Below are positions 52,163 through 60,675 of a DNA stretch of 64,000 nucleotides, piece after piece. The stretch's first letter is position 1. Each line of letters begins with the position of its first letter. The notes below the pieces were generated by a model, which made no database searches, was not told the DNA's origin, and was given only the letters and a program-made list of their open reading frames with translations. Both the position numbers and the translations under genes were made by a program. Source of the DNA: Desulfocarbo sp964620595 (GTDB lineage: Bacteria; Desulfobacterota; Desulfarculia; Desulfarculales; Desulfarculaceae); the NCBI GenBank assembly GCA_964620595.1, contig CAZUHP010000007.1, forward strand, positions 1-64,000, read 5' to 3'.

Positions 52163-53839
52163 TCAGGTCTTTTCTGCCTTCGCCTCCTCCGCCCCCTCTG
52201 GCCGAGAAGACGACGCCGGAGACGTCGCCGGGGCCGAGGCAGGGGGCGACGGGGGGGGCGACGAGGGGGGCGACGAGGGGGACGACGGGGAGGGCGAAGG
52301 GGAGGCCGCCTTGGCCGGCGAGGCCGGGGCCTTGCGCTTGGGCTTTTCCTTCTTGGCCGCCGGCGCGGCGGGCGCCACCCCCAGGGCCAGCTCCACCAGG
52401 TAGCTGAGGTCCCGGGCCACCAGGCCAGAGCCGGCCGCGTTTATGCCCACCTGCAAACCCTGGTAGCAGAAGGGGCAGCAGGAGACCAGCTCCTGGGCCC
52501 CGGTGGCCTCGGCCTCGCGCACCCGGGCCTGGGCCATCTTGTTCTGGATGTCCGGGTAGCCCGCCTTGAGCCCCCCGCCCGCGCCGCAGCAGCGCGAGTA
52601 TTCCCGGAAGCGGGGCATCTCCACCAGCTCCAGGCCGGGTATGGCCTCCATGACCAGGCGCGGCTCGTCGAACACCCCGCTGGCCCGGCCCAGGTGGCAG
52701 GGGTCGTGGTAGGTGACCAGCTTCTCCACCGGCTGCTTAAACTGGAGTTGGCCCTTTTCCAGCAGGCGGGTGAGGAACTGCACGGTGTGGAGCACCTCGA
52801 AGTTCAGGCGGCCCACCTGGGGGTAGTCCTCCCGGATGGTCTTGAAGCAGCCCGCGCAGGAGGTGACCAGGGCCTCGATGCCCAGGGAGTTGAATAGCTT
52901 GATGTTGTGGCTGGCCACCCGCTCGAACTCCGGGTCCCCCATGCGTAGCATCACGCTGCCGCAGCAGGCCTCGTTGTTGCCCAGGATGCCGTAGTCTATG
53001 CCCAGGGCGTCCAGGATGTTCACCGTGCTTATGGCCACCTGGCGCACGTTGCTGTCGTAGGAGGCGGTGCAGCCCAGGTAGAGCAGTATCTTGCCGCCCT
53101 TTTTCTTTATGTCCTTGGGCGCGGCGGCGATGAGCTTTTCCTTCTTGGCCCGCCGGGCCCACTTGGCCCGGGCGGTGCGCGGCTGCTGCCAGGGGTTGTC
53201 GTAGGACTTGACGCTCTTGACCAGGGTCTTCTGCTGCTCCAAGGGGCCGTAGTCGGCCATGACCAGGAGCCGGCGTATCTGCTCCCACAGGTTCACGGTG
53301 TCCAGGTTGGCCGGGCACACGATCTGGCACTGGCCGCAGGTGGAGCATTCGTAGAGGTTCTGGGCGAAGCGCTCTATCTGCTCCTGGCTCACCGGCCGGT
53401 AGCCCAGGAGCTTGCCCACCAGCCGGGCCAGGGGGCCGGCGTCCTCCCGGCCGGCGAGCTTGGCCAAAAGGCCGTGCTGGCTCTTGAGGATGGCCAGGAA
53501 GTCGGCCGCCTTCTGGCGGGGCAGGATGGCCTCGCGGGAGTCCTGGTCATACACCGGGCACCAGTTCAGGCACTCCCCGCAACGGGTGCAGGCCTGGAGC
53601 TGCATGATCCGCTTGGCGTCCAGGGCGGCGATGGGGATGACCCGGGGCCGCTCCGGCGGGGCCTCCTCCTCCCCTGCCGGGTCCGGGGGGGCGGGAGGGG
53701 CGGAGGGGGCGGAGGAAGCGGGGGGGCCCTCCTTGCCCTGGCCCTGTTGCCCGGCGGCGGGTGCGGTCCTGTCCTCCTCCGGCGGGGCCGCGGCCTGCCG
53801 GGTTTCTTCCTGCGCGGGCGCCTTTTCCTTGTCCGACAT
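52163..53839 (-). CDS. HdrD/GlpC-like iron-sulfur electron-transfer protein
   Basis: 558 residues. After an acidic Pro/Ala-rich N-terminus (about 65 residues) come two 4Fe-4S ferredoxin motifs (CTRCGECLNWCPVY, CSTCGQCQIVCPAN). Two CCG domains follow, with CCGSVMLRMGD...CAGC and CCGAGGG...CCPFC, the double-cubane signature of heterodisulfide-reductase HdrD, DsrK and TmcB. It should pass electrons between membrane cytochromes and a soluble partner. The C-terminal tail (about 485-558) is a Ser/Pro-rich low-complexity segment made by the G-tract repeat. It leads into the cytochrome cluster on the same strand (104 nt). Confidence 0.85.
   Translation of the reverse strand: MSDKEKAPAQEETRQAAAPPEEDRTAPAAGQQGQGKEGPPASSAPSAPPAPPDPAGEEEAPPERPRVIPIAALDAKRIMQLQACTRCGECLNWCPVYDQDSREAILPRQKAADFLAILKSQHGLLAKLAGREDAGPLARLVGKLLGYRPVSQEQIERFAQNLYECSTCGQCQIVCPANLDTVNLWEQIRRLLVMADYGPLEQQKTLVKSVKSYDNPWQQPRTARAKWARRAKKEKLIAAAPKDIKKKGGKILLYLGCTASYDSNVRQVAISTVNILDALGIDYGILGNNEACCGSVMLRMGDPEFERVASHNIKLFNSLGIEALVTSCAGCFKTIREDYPQVGRLNFEVLHTVQFLTRLLEKGQLQFKQPVEKLVTYHDPCHLGRASGVFDEPRLVMEAIPGLELVEMPRFREYSRCCGAGGGLKAGYPDIQNKMAQARVREAEATGAQELVSCCPFCYQGLQVGINAAGSGLVARDLSYLVELALGVAPAAPAAKKEKPKRKAPASPAKAASPSPSPSSPSSPPSSPPPSPPASAPATSPASSSRPEGAEEAKAEKT
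52240..52305. repeat. G-tract/CGAC repeat in the HdrD-like tail
   Basis: G-rich on the plus strand, so coding (minus) reads Ser/Pro-rich (SPSSPPSSPPPSPP). Four or five units at a 12-nt period with G5-G8 runs and GAC/GACGA variants. Confidence 0.85.
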
Positions 53840-53943
53840 GGGGTTGTTCCTTGCTGCCTCTCAGGCTCCTGGTTCCATGTTCATGACCCGTTTCCTGGCG
53901 CTTCCTCTTTGCCTCCTTGGCCGCGCCTCCCCCGGCCGCCCCC

Positions 53944-55386
53944 TCACTTGAGGTGGCGGTTCATGATGAGGCTGAGCGGGGTGGTGAAGACGTGGCGCAT
54001 CTTGCTGAAGGGCAGCCAGGCCACCAGCAGCGCCGCCAGCAGGCCGTGGGCATACCACAGCCAGCCGTAGCCCGTGGCCCAGTCCACTGCCAGGCCCGCC
54101 CCCAGCCGGCTCAGGGGGTAGGCTACAAAGGCGTACAGCGCCTTGTCCGGGGGCAGGCAGCCGGTCAGGATGCGCACCGCCTCCAGGGCGAAACCCAGCA
54201 CCGCGATCAAGCCGATGAGCACCAGGGCCAGGGCGTCCTGGGCGCTGGTGTCCACCTGCCTTGGCTTGAACACCACCCTCTGCAAGGCCGAAAGCAGCAC
54301 CCCCAGCAGCATCAAGAGGCCGGTGAGGTCGTGGAAGAAGGCCACGAAGGCGTGGTTCTTGTCGATCAGGGCCGCGGCCAGGGATGAGGAGGGGGCCGCC
54401 TGCCAGGCCAGCCAGGTGAACAGGCCCAAGAGCAGCCGCGAGAGTATGGACCAGTAGATCAGGCTGTGGAAGAACCAGCGCTGCACGCTCTCCTGCAGGA
54501 GACGGCGCTGCAACAACACGTCCAGCAGGAACACCCGCAGGCCGCCCCAGAACTGGCGGGAGAACACCACCTGCACCAGGTGCTCCGCGCCCCGGGCCAG
54601 CTTGTTGTGCAGGGAGTCCTGCTCGCCCTGCACGCTGCCCTTGAGCCAGAACAGCCACATCCCCACCATGCCGGCGACGAACACCAGAAGGGCCAGGCCG
54701 AACCAGCCGCTGCCCAGGGAGAGGCTGGCGGTGTGGCAGAGGAAGCAGATCACTCCCTTGGGGGGCAACACCTGGGCCGGGGCCCCTACCTGGTTGCCGG
54801 CCCGGTGGCAGCGCAGGCAAAGCTGGCCGCTGCCATAGTCGGACTTGCCGTGGTCCACCAGGCTGAGGGGATTGCCCTTGCCGTCCTCATGGGCCAGCGC
54901 CACCACCCCCAGGGCCCGGTCGAGCTTCACGAACTTGCTCTTGTGGTGGCAGGCCTCGCAGCGGACCGTGAGGTGGGGGGCGCCGAAGTCGCCCTCGCCG
55001 TGGGAGGGGTGGCAGCTCAGGCACTGCACCCCATCGGCCGAGGAATGGGGCGAGCGGCCCACGTCGTGGTGGCAGTCCAGGCAGGCCACGTACTGGTGCC
55101 GGCTGCCGGCAAAGCTTTTCGGGTCCACCCGCAGGGAGACCACCTGCCCCTTGACCTTGCGCTGACATTCCTTCTGGCCGTGGCACTCCATGCACAGCCG
55201 GTTCGCCGCCAACACCCCCTCGTTGGTCTGGGTGTTGGGCAGGCGGTGGCAATCCTGGCAGGGCCGCAGGCCAAAGCCCGCGGGCGGAGGCTGCATGGCC
55301 ACCTCGGCCGCCGGCGCCGCAGCCGGAAGCAGGGCCAAGAGCAGGGCCAAACCCGCCGCCAGCATCAAGCTCGCCGCCGCCCTCAT
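53944..55386 (-). CDS. seven-haem cytochrome c fused to a NarI-like cytochrome b
   Basis: 480 residues. Signal peptide (1-26), then seven CxxCH haem sites (CQDCH, CMECH, CLDCH, CLSCH, CEACH, CLRCH, CFLCH) in the first 235 residues. Then a transmembrane helix, an amphipathic loop and about five more membrane helices with histidines, as in the di-haem NarI/DsrM family. So a periplasmic multihaem head and a quinone-type membrane b-cytochrome are on one chain, an uncommon arrangement. AAGGAGG before the ATG. It overlaps 55383 by ATGA. Confidence 0.85.
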   Translation of the reverse strand: MRAAASLMLAAGLALLLALLPAAAPAAEVAMQPPPAGFGLRPCQDCHRLPNTQTNEGVLAANRLCMECHGQKECQRKVKGQVVSLRVDPKSFAGSRHQYVACLDCHHDVGRSPHSSADGVQCLSCHPSHGEGDFGAPHLTVRCEACHHKSKFVKLDRALGVVALAHEDGKGNPLSLVDHGKSDYGSGQLCLRCHRAGNQVGAPAQVLPPKGVICFLCHTASLSLGSGWFGLALLVFVAGMVGMWLFWLKGSVQGEQDSLHNKLARGAEHLVQVVFSRQFWGGLRVFLLDVLLQRRLLQESVQRWFFHSLIYWSILSRLLLGLFTWLAWQAAPSSSLAAALIDKNHAFVAFFHDLTGLLMLLGVLLSALQRVVFKPRQVDTSAQDALALVLIGLIAVLGFALEAVRILTGCLPPDKALYAFVAYPLSRLGAGLAVDWATGYGWLWYAHGLLAALLVAWLPFSKMRHVFTTPLSLIMNRHLK

Positions 55387-56108
55387 GCCCCGCCTCCTTC
55401 CTGCCCGGCGCCTTGGGCCAGGCGCTCGAACTGGGCGCGGTGCTCCTCCTTCAGCTCGGCCAGGGGAACCCGGCCGGTGAAGATGCTGGCCTGGCCGGGC
55501 CACAGGGGCGGGCGCAGGTGCACGGTGTAGACGTGGATCACGAACTTGAGCGCCACCGCGATGATGGCCTCGTACAGGTGCAGCACCAGGGCCAGGTTGA
55601 TGAACCAGCCGGGCAAGAAGCGGCTGAAGAACTCGGGGAACCAGAGCACCAGGCCGGTGAGGCCCATGGTGTGCATGCCGATCAGCACCGCGTAGTAGTC
55701 TACCTTCTCCAGGTAGCTGAAGCGCTCGAAGGCAGGGGGGGCTCCCTTGGCGAAGAAGTACTTCACATGCTGGACCAAGTCCGCCAGGTCCTTGCGGCTG
55801 GGGAACATGCTGTCCGGGCCGGTGAGACGCCCCTTGAGCACCAGCTTGTAGTAGACCAGCCAAAGCAGGTGCAGGAAGACCGCGGCATAGGTGACCACCG
55901 CGCAGGCCCGGTGCAGCCAGGCCAGGTGGGAAGCCCCGCCCACCAGCCAGGCCACCGCCCGGCCGTACCAGGCGCCGCTGAAGTAGAGGGCAAAGCCGGT
56001 CACTCCCAGGCCGATGAAACCCAGCATCACCGGCCAATGCAAGAAGCGATGCAACAGGCAGAAGCGCACCACCTCGTCTTTAGTCCGTGCCCGCTCCTCC
56101 ATGGTCAT
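55383..56108 (-). CDS. cytochrome b561-like membrane subunit (FdnI/PhsC type)
   Basis: 241 residues, four transmembrane helices. Histidine ligand candidates are HRFLHW near the N-terminus, HLAWLHRACAV, MHTMGLTG and FVIHVYTVH. Resembles the b-type subunits of formate dehydrogenases and thiosulfate reductases. ATG at 56108 overlaps the 6-haem cytochrome stop by ATGA, an alternative ATG six nt later is possible. Exchanges electrons between quinone and the c-haems. Confidence 0.82.
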   Translation of the reverse strand: MTMEERARTKDEVVRFCLLHRFLHWPVMLGFIGLGVTGFALYFSGAWYGRAVAWLVGGASHLAWLHRACAVVTYAAVFLHLLWLVYYKLVLKGRLTGPDSMFPSRKDLADLVQHVKYFFAKGAPPAFERFSYLEKVDYYAVLIGMHTMGLTGLVLWFPEFFSRFLPGWFINLALVLHLYEAIIAVALKFVIHVYTVHLRPPLWPGQASIFTGRVPLAELKEEHRAQFERLAQGAGQEGGGA

Positions 56109-57040
56109 CGCCTCCGTATCTTTTCGTGCAGCTCCCTGAGCATCCACAGCAGGGCGTGGCCATAGAAGCCCAGCACCGTAACCAGGGCCACCGCGGCCAT
56201 GATCATGGCCAGGGCCTGGATGACCGCCACCCGCGCGGCCAGGTCCTTGTCCTTGGGGTCCACCGCCTGGGGGCTGGGGTGGATCACCATCTGGGCGAAG
56301 CTGGGGGGCGCCTGGGGATGGCAGCGGCGGCAGGCCTTGAGCGCCGCCTGGGGCTTCTTCAGGGAGACCGTGGTGTGGGCGCCGTGGCAGTCGGTGCAAA
56401 AGGCGGCCTTGGGGTTGCCCAGGTGGGCCGCGGCCTGGCCGTGGTAGTTCTCCAGGTAGGTGGCCTTTTGGGCCGGATGGCAGGAGCCGCACACCTCCAC
56501 CTGGGCCCGGCCCAGGCTCAGCCGGTCCTGGTGGGAAACGGCGGTGTGGGAATTATGGCAATGGGCGCAGGTGGGCGCGGGCCACTGGCCGGGGCGGGGG
56601 GGCTCTTGGGCCTGCTGGTTCCAGGCCTCGGCGTGCTTGCCCTTTTGGCAGCGCTGAAAGGCCAGGAGGTGGCACTTGGCGCAGGAGTGGTAGTCGAACT
56701 TCTTTCGGGCCGGGTCCTTGAGGTAGTCGGGGCTGTGGCTGTCGGGGTGGGGCGGGCGGGCGCCGGGCTGGATGCCTTTCTGCTCCTTGGGGTGGCAGCC
56801 GGCGCAGTCCATGAAGCCGTGGGCGCTCTTTTGGAAATCAGCCTGGTTGATGAACCAGGTGGAGGCGGCCAGCCCCCCTTGGGGGGAAAGCTCCACCGCG
56901 CCGGCAGGGGGCGGAAGGGCGGCGGCCGCGGTGAGGGCCGGAGAGGCGGCCCAAGCGGCCAGGCCCAGCAAGAGGCCCAGCCAAGGCCACAGGCCCGGGC
57001 GCCGTGAGAATCTTGGGGTGGTTGCCGCTGGTTTGCTCAA
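56105..57040 (-). CDS. six-haem membrane-anchored cytochrome c
   Basis: 311 residues. TTG start with GGGAGGG upstream. Signal/anchor (residues 15-42), six CxxCH sites (CAGCH, CAKCH, CAHCH, CGSCH, CTDCH, CRRCH), and a C-terminal transmembrane helix (about 270-295) with a short basic tail. Tetrahaem/NapC-NrfH-like spacing is not clear; it may be a periplasmic electron hub for the b-cytochrome. First gene of the cytochrome cluster. Confidence 0.82.
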   Translation of the reverse strand: MSKPAATTPRFSRRPGLWPWLGLLLGLAAWAASPALTAAAALPPPAGAVELSPQGGLAASTWFINQADFQKSAHGFMDCAGCHPKEQKGIQPGARPPHPDSHSPDYLKDPARKKFDYHSCAKCHLLAFQRCQKGKHAEAWNQQAQEPPRPGQWPAPTCAHCHNSHTAVSHQDRLSLGRAQVEVCGSCHPAQKATYLENYHGQAAAHLGNPKAAFCTDCHGAHTTVSLKKPQAALKACRRCHPQAPPSFAQMVIHPSPQAVDPKDKDLAARVAVIQALAMIMAAVALVTVLGFYGHALLWMLRELHEKIRRR

Positions 57041-57069
57041 CTGTCCCTCCCCCGGGTTTCAGGTCAGGT

Positions 57070-58422
57070 TCAGGCCGCGTTGGGTACCGTCTGCCCCTCG
57101 GCCAGCTCTGCCCGCAGGTCGTGGAAGTAGCTTTCCAGAAAGCGGGCGGTCGCCAGGTTGAGCCAGGCGAAGAGGCCGCTGGCCAGCTCCAGGGTGTCGC
57201 CGCCCTGGCGCAGCTCCGCGTGGAGCTGCCGCACCGTCCTGGTGACCTCTTGCCAGGCCGCGGGCAGCTCCCCGGCCCCGGGAGGCAGGAGCAGGCGCGG
57301 CCGGCGCTCCATCCGGCGCAACCGGCTCCAGACCGCCTCGGCGAACACCCGCAGCTTGGCCGGCTCGTACACCTTGCGGCCGATGAGCCAGCGGGCGGGA
57401 TGGTCTTCCAGGCCCAGGGCCACCAGCCGGGTGTTGCTCACCTGGCGCTTCAAGTCCCGCAGCCAGAGCCGCGCCGCCCGTCCCTGGAGCGTCTCCCCCC
57501 CGGCGGCGGAGGCGGCCGCCGCCCCTTTTCGCTCCGGCAGGTCCCAATAGATGGCGTCGGCCACCAGGAGGTTGGCCCGGGGAAAGTGGGGGTGCTCGAA
57601 GTGGGGACCGAACAGGTAGCACACGCCCTGGCCCAGCCGGGCCCGCAGCACCGCCGCCCGCTGCAAGAGGGTTTCGGCCGCCAGCTCGGGGTCGGTCAGG
57701 AAACGGGTGCGGCTGGTGAAGCTCTGGTAGCGGGCCAGCACCATCTCCACCTGGGGGGTCACCATGGCCGGCCCGCCATAGAGGGGCGCCTCGAACTCGC
57801 CCGCCCCGGTCCAGGGCGGGCGGCCGCAGCCCACCAGGCGCACCGCCTCCCGCACCGGGTGATAGACAAAGGAACAGCCGTAGGGGGTGCAGAACTTCTC
57901 CGGCAGGTCGCTGGCCCGGGGCAGGTGGCGGCTCAGGTTGGTGATCTTGGCCGGCACCCAGTTGAACAGGTTGAGGGGTTCCTTGCTGGAGTTGAGGGGC
58001 AGATAGGCCCCGGCGCAAGAGCCCAGGTACAGGCCCCCCTCCTTGATGAAGGCTTCCAGGGCCCGGGCCCCCTGCCCGCCCATGGCTGCGGCCAGGCCAA
58101 AGGTGTCGCCGCCGCTTATGGCCAGAAGGTCCCGGCCGGCCAGGTCGCCGGCGGCGAGCCCGTCCTGGTCCAGGAAGGCCAGGTCGTACAGGCCCAGGCG
58201 CTCGAAGAGCTGGGCGAACCACAGCCAGGAGTGGGAGCTGCCGCGGCCCACATAGACGGCCAGGCGGGGGTAGCGGACGTTGCCCTGGCCGCCCCCCTTG
58301 TCACCACCCCGGCGGACGGCGGGGGCTTGGCTCCTCGGTGCGCTTCCATTGCGCCCCCCGTCGCGCCCCCCGCCCCTTGCCAGGCGCAGGTTGTAGCTGC
58401 GGTATGCCTGATAGAAGTCCAT
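57070..58422 (-). CDS. BPL_N/class-I glutamine-amidotransferase-like protein
   Basis: 450 residues. Residues 1-45 contain degenerate Gly/Arg/Asp repeats (GGGRDGGRNG, GGDKGGGQG) from a G-tract-like sequence. Then an amidotransferase-like fold: YPRLAVYVGRGSSHSWLW, AISGGDTFGLAAAMGG and the nucleophile elbow GLYLGSCAGAYLPL (BPL_N type). Later parts carry KFCTPYGCSFVYHPVREAV, EAPLYGGPAM and FGPHFEHPHFPR. The reaction is unknown. On the same strand as the cytochrome cluster (30 nt from its first gene's start region). Confidence 0.7.
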   Translation of the reverse strand: MDFYQAYRSYNLRLARGGGRDGGRNGSAPRSQAPAVRRGGDKGGGQGNVRYPRLAVYVGRGSSHSWLWFAQLFERLGLYDLAFLDQDGLAAGDLAGRDLLAISGGDTFGLAAAMGGQGARALEAFIKEGGLYLGSCAGAYLPLNSSKEPLNLFNWVPAKITNLSRHLPRASDLPEKFCTPYGCSFVYHPVREAVRLVGCGRPPWTGAGEFEAPLYGGPAMVTPQVEMVLARYQSFTSRTRFLTDPELAAETLLQRAAVLRARLGQGVCYLFGPHFEHPHFPRANLLVADAIYWDLPERKGAAAASAAGGETLQGRAARLWLRDLKRQVSNTRLVALGLEDHPARWLIGRKVYEPAKLRVFAEAVWSRLRRMERRPRLLLPPGAGELPAAWQEVTRTVRQLHAELRQGGDTLELASGLFAWLNLATARFLESYFHDLRAELAEGQTVPNAA

Positions 58423-58448
58423 GCTTCACTAGGTTGAAACCTGGCTCC

Positions 58449-59735
58449 TCAGCCGCTGATGGCCGCCACCACCGAGTCCAGGGTGTCCTGGGTGATATCC
58501 AGCCCCGTGCCCAGGGCCGCCAACTCCACCAGCGCCTCTTCGCTGATCTCCGGCGCCATGAGGGCGAAGATGGGGTCGATGCCGAACACATGAGCCACGG
58601 CCATGCGCCGTTGCCAGGCCCCCTCGTCCGGGGCCAGGCCCTGGGGCGCCCAGGGGCTGAAAGGTCCGGCCAGTCCTTCCACCGGTCCGCTTATGCCCTC
58701 CAAGGCGGCCTGGATGTCTGCGGCGGAGGTCTTGCCCTGGGCCTGGCAGACCTTGGCCACGGCCACCGCGTCCAGACCTTCCTTGGCGCAGGCCTTTATC
58801 ACCGCGCCCGCCTCGGCCACCGAAAGGCCCATGGCCCGCAACACCCCGGCCGCGGCGGGATCGCCCAGGAGCACCCCGGGCTCTTCCTGGGCCGGCTCGG
58901 CCAGGGTCTTGGGGTCCTCGTCCAGGTAGAGGAAGGTGTTGTAGGCAAAGGGGGTGTTGAAGGAGGCGTGGTGGCGGTGCACCAGGGGCTCCAGCCAGGC
59001 GGCGTAGTCCTCATGGCCCAGGGCGGCGCCCAGGTCGCCCTGGCCCTGGCGGCCTCCCCAGGCCCCGGCCTTGACCGCCTGGAGCAGCTCCAGGCAGCGG
59101 GAGACGAAATCCTCCTCCTCGGCGATCTCCAAAAGGCCCATGCCCCGCAGGGCCAGGAGCTGGAGGTTCTTGCCGGCCATGAGCCCGGCCAGGCCGAAGC
59201 GGTCGCCGCTGGCCCACTCGTTTATCATCACCTGGGCCAGGTCCGACCCGCGGCGGGCGGCCGGGCCGGCGCCCAGCACCTGGATGAGGTCGTCACCCAT
59301 GCGCTGGCGCACCGCGCTCACCGCCTGCCACACGTCGCTGCCGGCCAGGTCCCCGGCCGGCTCGATATCGGCGATGCCGTCGTGGATCCAGAGGAACACC
59401 GGCTCGGCGGCCTTGCCGGTTATCACCAGGTAGTCGAAGCCCGAGTACTTGATCTCCTGGCCCGCGTACTGGGTCAGGGGTGCGTGGACCAGACCGCCGG
59501 TCAGGGGGCTCTTGGCGGTGAGCACCGCCAGGGAGGACGCCGGGGTCATGGTTCCGGTCAAAAGGCCGGCGCCCAGCACCAGGGGGTCCTGGTCCTGGTA
59601 GCGCTCGTACAGGGCGGCGGTTATGCCCGCGCCGCCGATGTGCTGGGAAACCAGCTCCTCGCTGAGTTCGTCCTCGCTCACCTCGCCGGAGGCCAGGTCG
59701 ATGACTGCCACCTTGTCGGAACAGAGAAACTCCAT
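58449..59735 (-). CDS. shortened AOR-family protein without Fe-S ligands
   Basis: 428 residues. Residues 1-210 align with AOR domain 1 (GEVSEDELSEELVSQHIGGAGITAAL, VLGAGLLTGTMTPASSLAVLT, AKSPLTGGLVHAPLTQ and DRFGLAGLMAGKNLQ). The remaining 215 residues have no C-x3-C-x3-C or late Cys. A full AOR is about 575-620 residues. It could bind a pterin only, or be a scaffold subunit. It is followed upstream (59793) by a ferredoxin-like partner, 57 nt away. Confidence 0.75.
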   Translation of the reverse strand: MEFLCSDKVAVIDLASGEVSEDELSEELVSQHIGGAGITAALYERYQDQDPLVLGAGLLTGTMTPASSLAVLTAKSPLTGGLVHAPLTQYAGQEIKYSGFDYLVITGKAAEPVFLWIHDGIADIEPAGDLAGSDVWQAVSAVRQRMGDDLIQVLGAGPAARRGSDLAQVMINEWASGDRFGLAGLMAGKNLQLLALRGMGLLEIAEEEDFVSRCLELLQAVKAGAWGGRQGQGDLGAALGHEDYAAWLEPLVHRHHASFNTPFAYNTFLYLDEDPKTLAEPAQEEPGVLLGDPAAAGVLRAMGLSVAEAGAVIKACAKEGLDAVAVAKVCQAQGKTSAADIQAALEGISGPVEGLAGPFSPWAPQGLAPDEGAWQRRMAVAHVFGIDPIFALMAPEISEEALVELAALGTGLDITQDTLDSVVAAISG

Positions 59736-59792
59736 AACCTTTCCCCTTGGATCGGCCCACCGCGGCCAGGCGGGGGCGGATAGCCGGTTGGG

Positions 59793-60146
59793 TTACTCCT
59801 GGTAAACCGCTTCCACCGGGCAGGCCTGGATGCACAGGGGCCCGTCCTCGCGGTCTTCGCAAAGGTCGCAGGCCTCGCGCAGCAGCATGGGCTTGGCCGA
59901 GGCGTCGCCGCCGCCCTGGTCCTCGTCCGCCGCGCCGATGCGCTTGACCTCCAGCCCCTCGGGCCGGGCGATCACCAGCTCTTCTTCCTCTTTGAGGACC
60001 ACGCCCAGGTAGTCTTTGCGCTCCTTGGGGCGGTAGACCACCATACAAGAGGAAAGCAGGGCAAAGGCGTCGTCGCGGTGGTAGCCGCAGGCCAGTTCGC
60101 AGGCCATGCAGGCGGTGCACTTTTCTGGATCGATTCTGATACCCAT
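59793..60146 (-). CDS. ferredoxin-like 4Fe-4S protein
   Basis: 117 residues. Two clusters are indicated: CTACMACELACGYHR near the N-terminus and CDLCEDREDGPLCIQACP near the C-terminus. An insert of about 60 residues separates them (ARPEGLEVKRIGAADEDQGGG). RBS GAGG. Partner of the AOR-like subunit by position; typical of electron-acceptor subunits beside AOR genes. Confidence 0.85.
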   Translation of the reverse strand: MGIRIDPEKCTACMACELACGYHRDDAFALLSSCMVVYRPKERKDYLGVVLKEEEELVIARPEGLEVKRIGAADEDQGGGDASAKPMLLREACDLCEDREDGPLCIQACPVEAVYQE

Positions 60147-60675
60147 GGGTTACCTCGCCGGAAAGAGGTAAGGACTATAATGGGTTATGCCTATAAACCC
60201 CGTTTTGGTCCCTTTAGGCTCTGGGCCTGCGGGTCCGCTTGCCGCCGCGGGGTTTGATTCCATGGGGGCCATTCTATCCACAAGCACCACGGGCAAGTCA
60301 ACCCAAAAATTATAATTAATATAATAATTAGAACCCGAGATTCGCCCAAATGGCTCAAACCGGGAGCTTGCGCAATTGTGCTCAAGGTGTTGCCCGCAAG
60401 CTGCGCGCGCCGGGCTTGTGCGGATAATTATTTATATATATTAATAATATTGGCCTAATTTTCCACAAGGCGGCCAGGGGGCCTGGCGGGCCTGGAGAAG
60501 GGGGGTAATGGAATCCACATAAATATTATAATATTTTTCTTGACAATGACCTCCCCGACTTTTTATAAAGGCACAAGACCACCCCCAAGAGTTCTCAAAA
60601 CCTTCTGGCCAGCCCCCGAACGGGGCCCTGAACGGGCCTGTAGAGGGCGGCCACAAATAAACGTAAAGATATCGG
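60147..60675. other. A+T-rich divergent regulatory region (529 bp)
   Basis: Between the ferredoxin and the FadR-type regulator. Contains long A/T runs (ATTATAATTAATATAATAATT near 60305 and 60430-60455) against a high-G+C background, consistent with control sites. No gene. The promoter at 60540 is listed separately. Confidence 0.6.
60540..60569 (+). promoter_or_regulatory. strong sigma-70 promoter for the regulator gene
   Basis: TTGACA (60540-60545), 18-nt spacer, TATAAA (60564-60569), about 107 nt before the GntR start. Confidence 0.75.
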
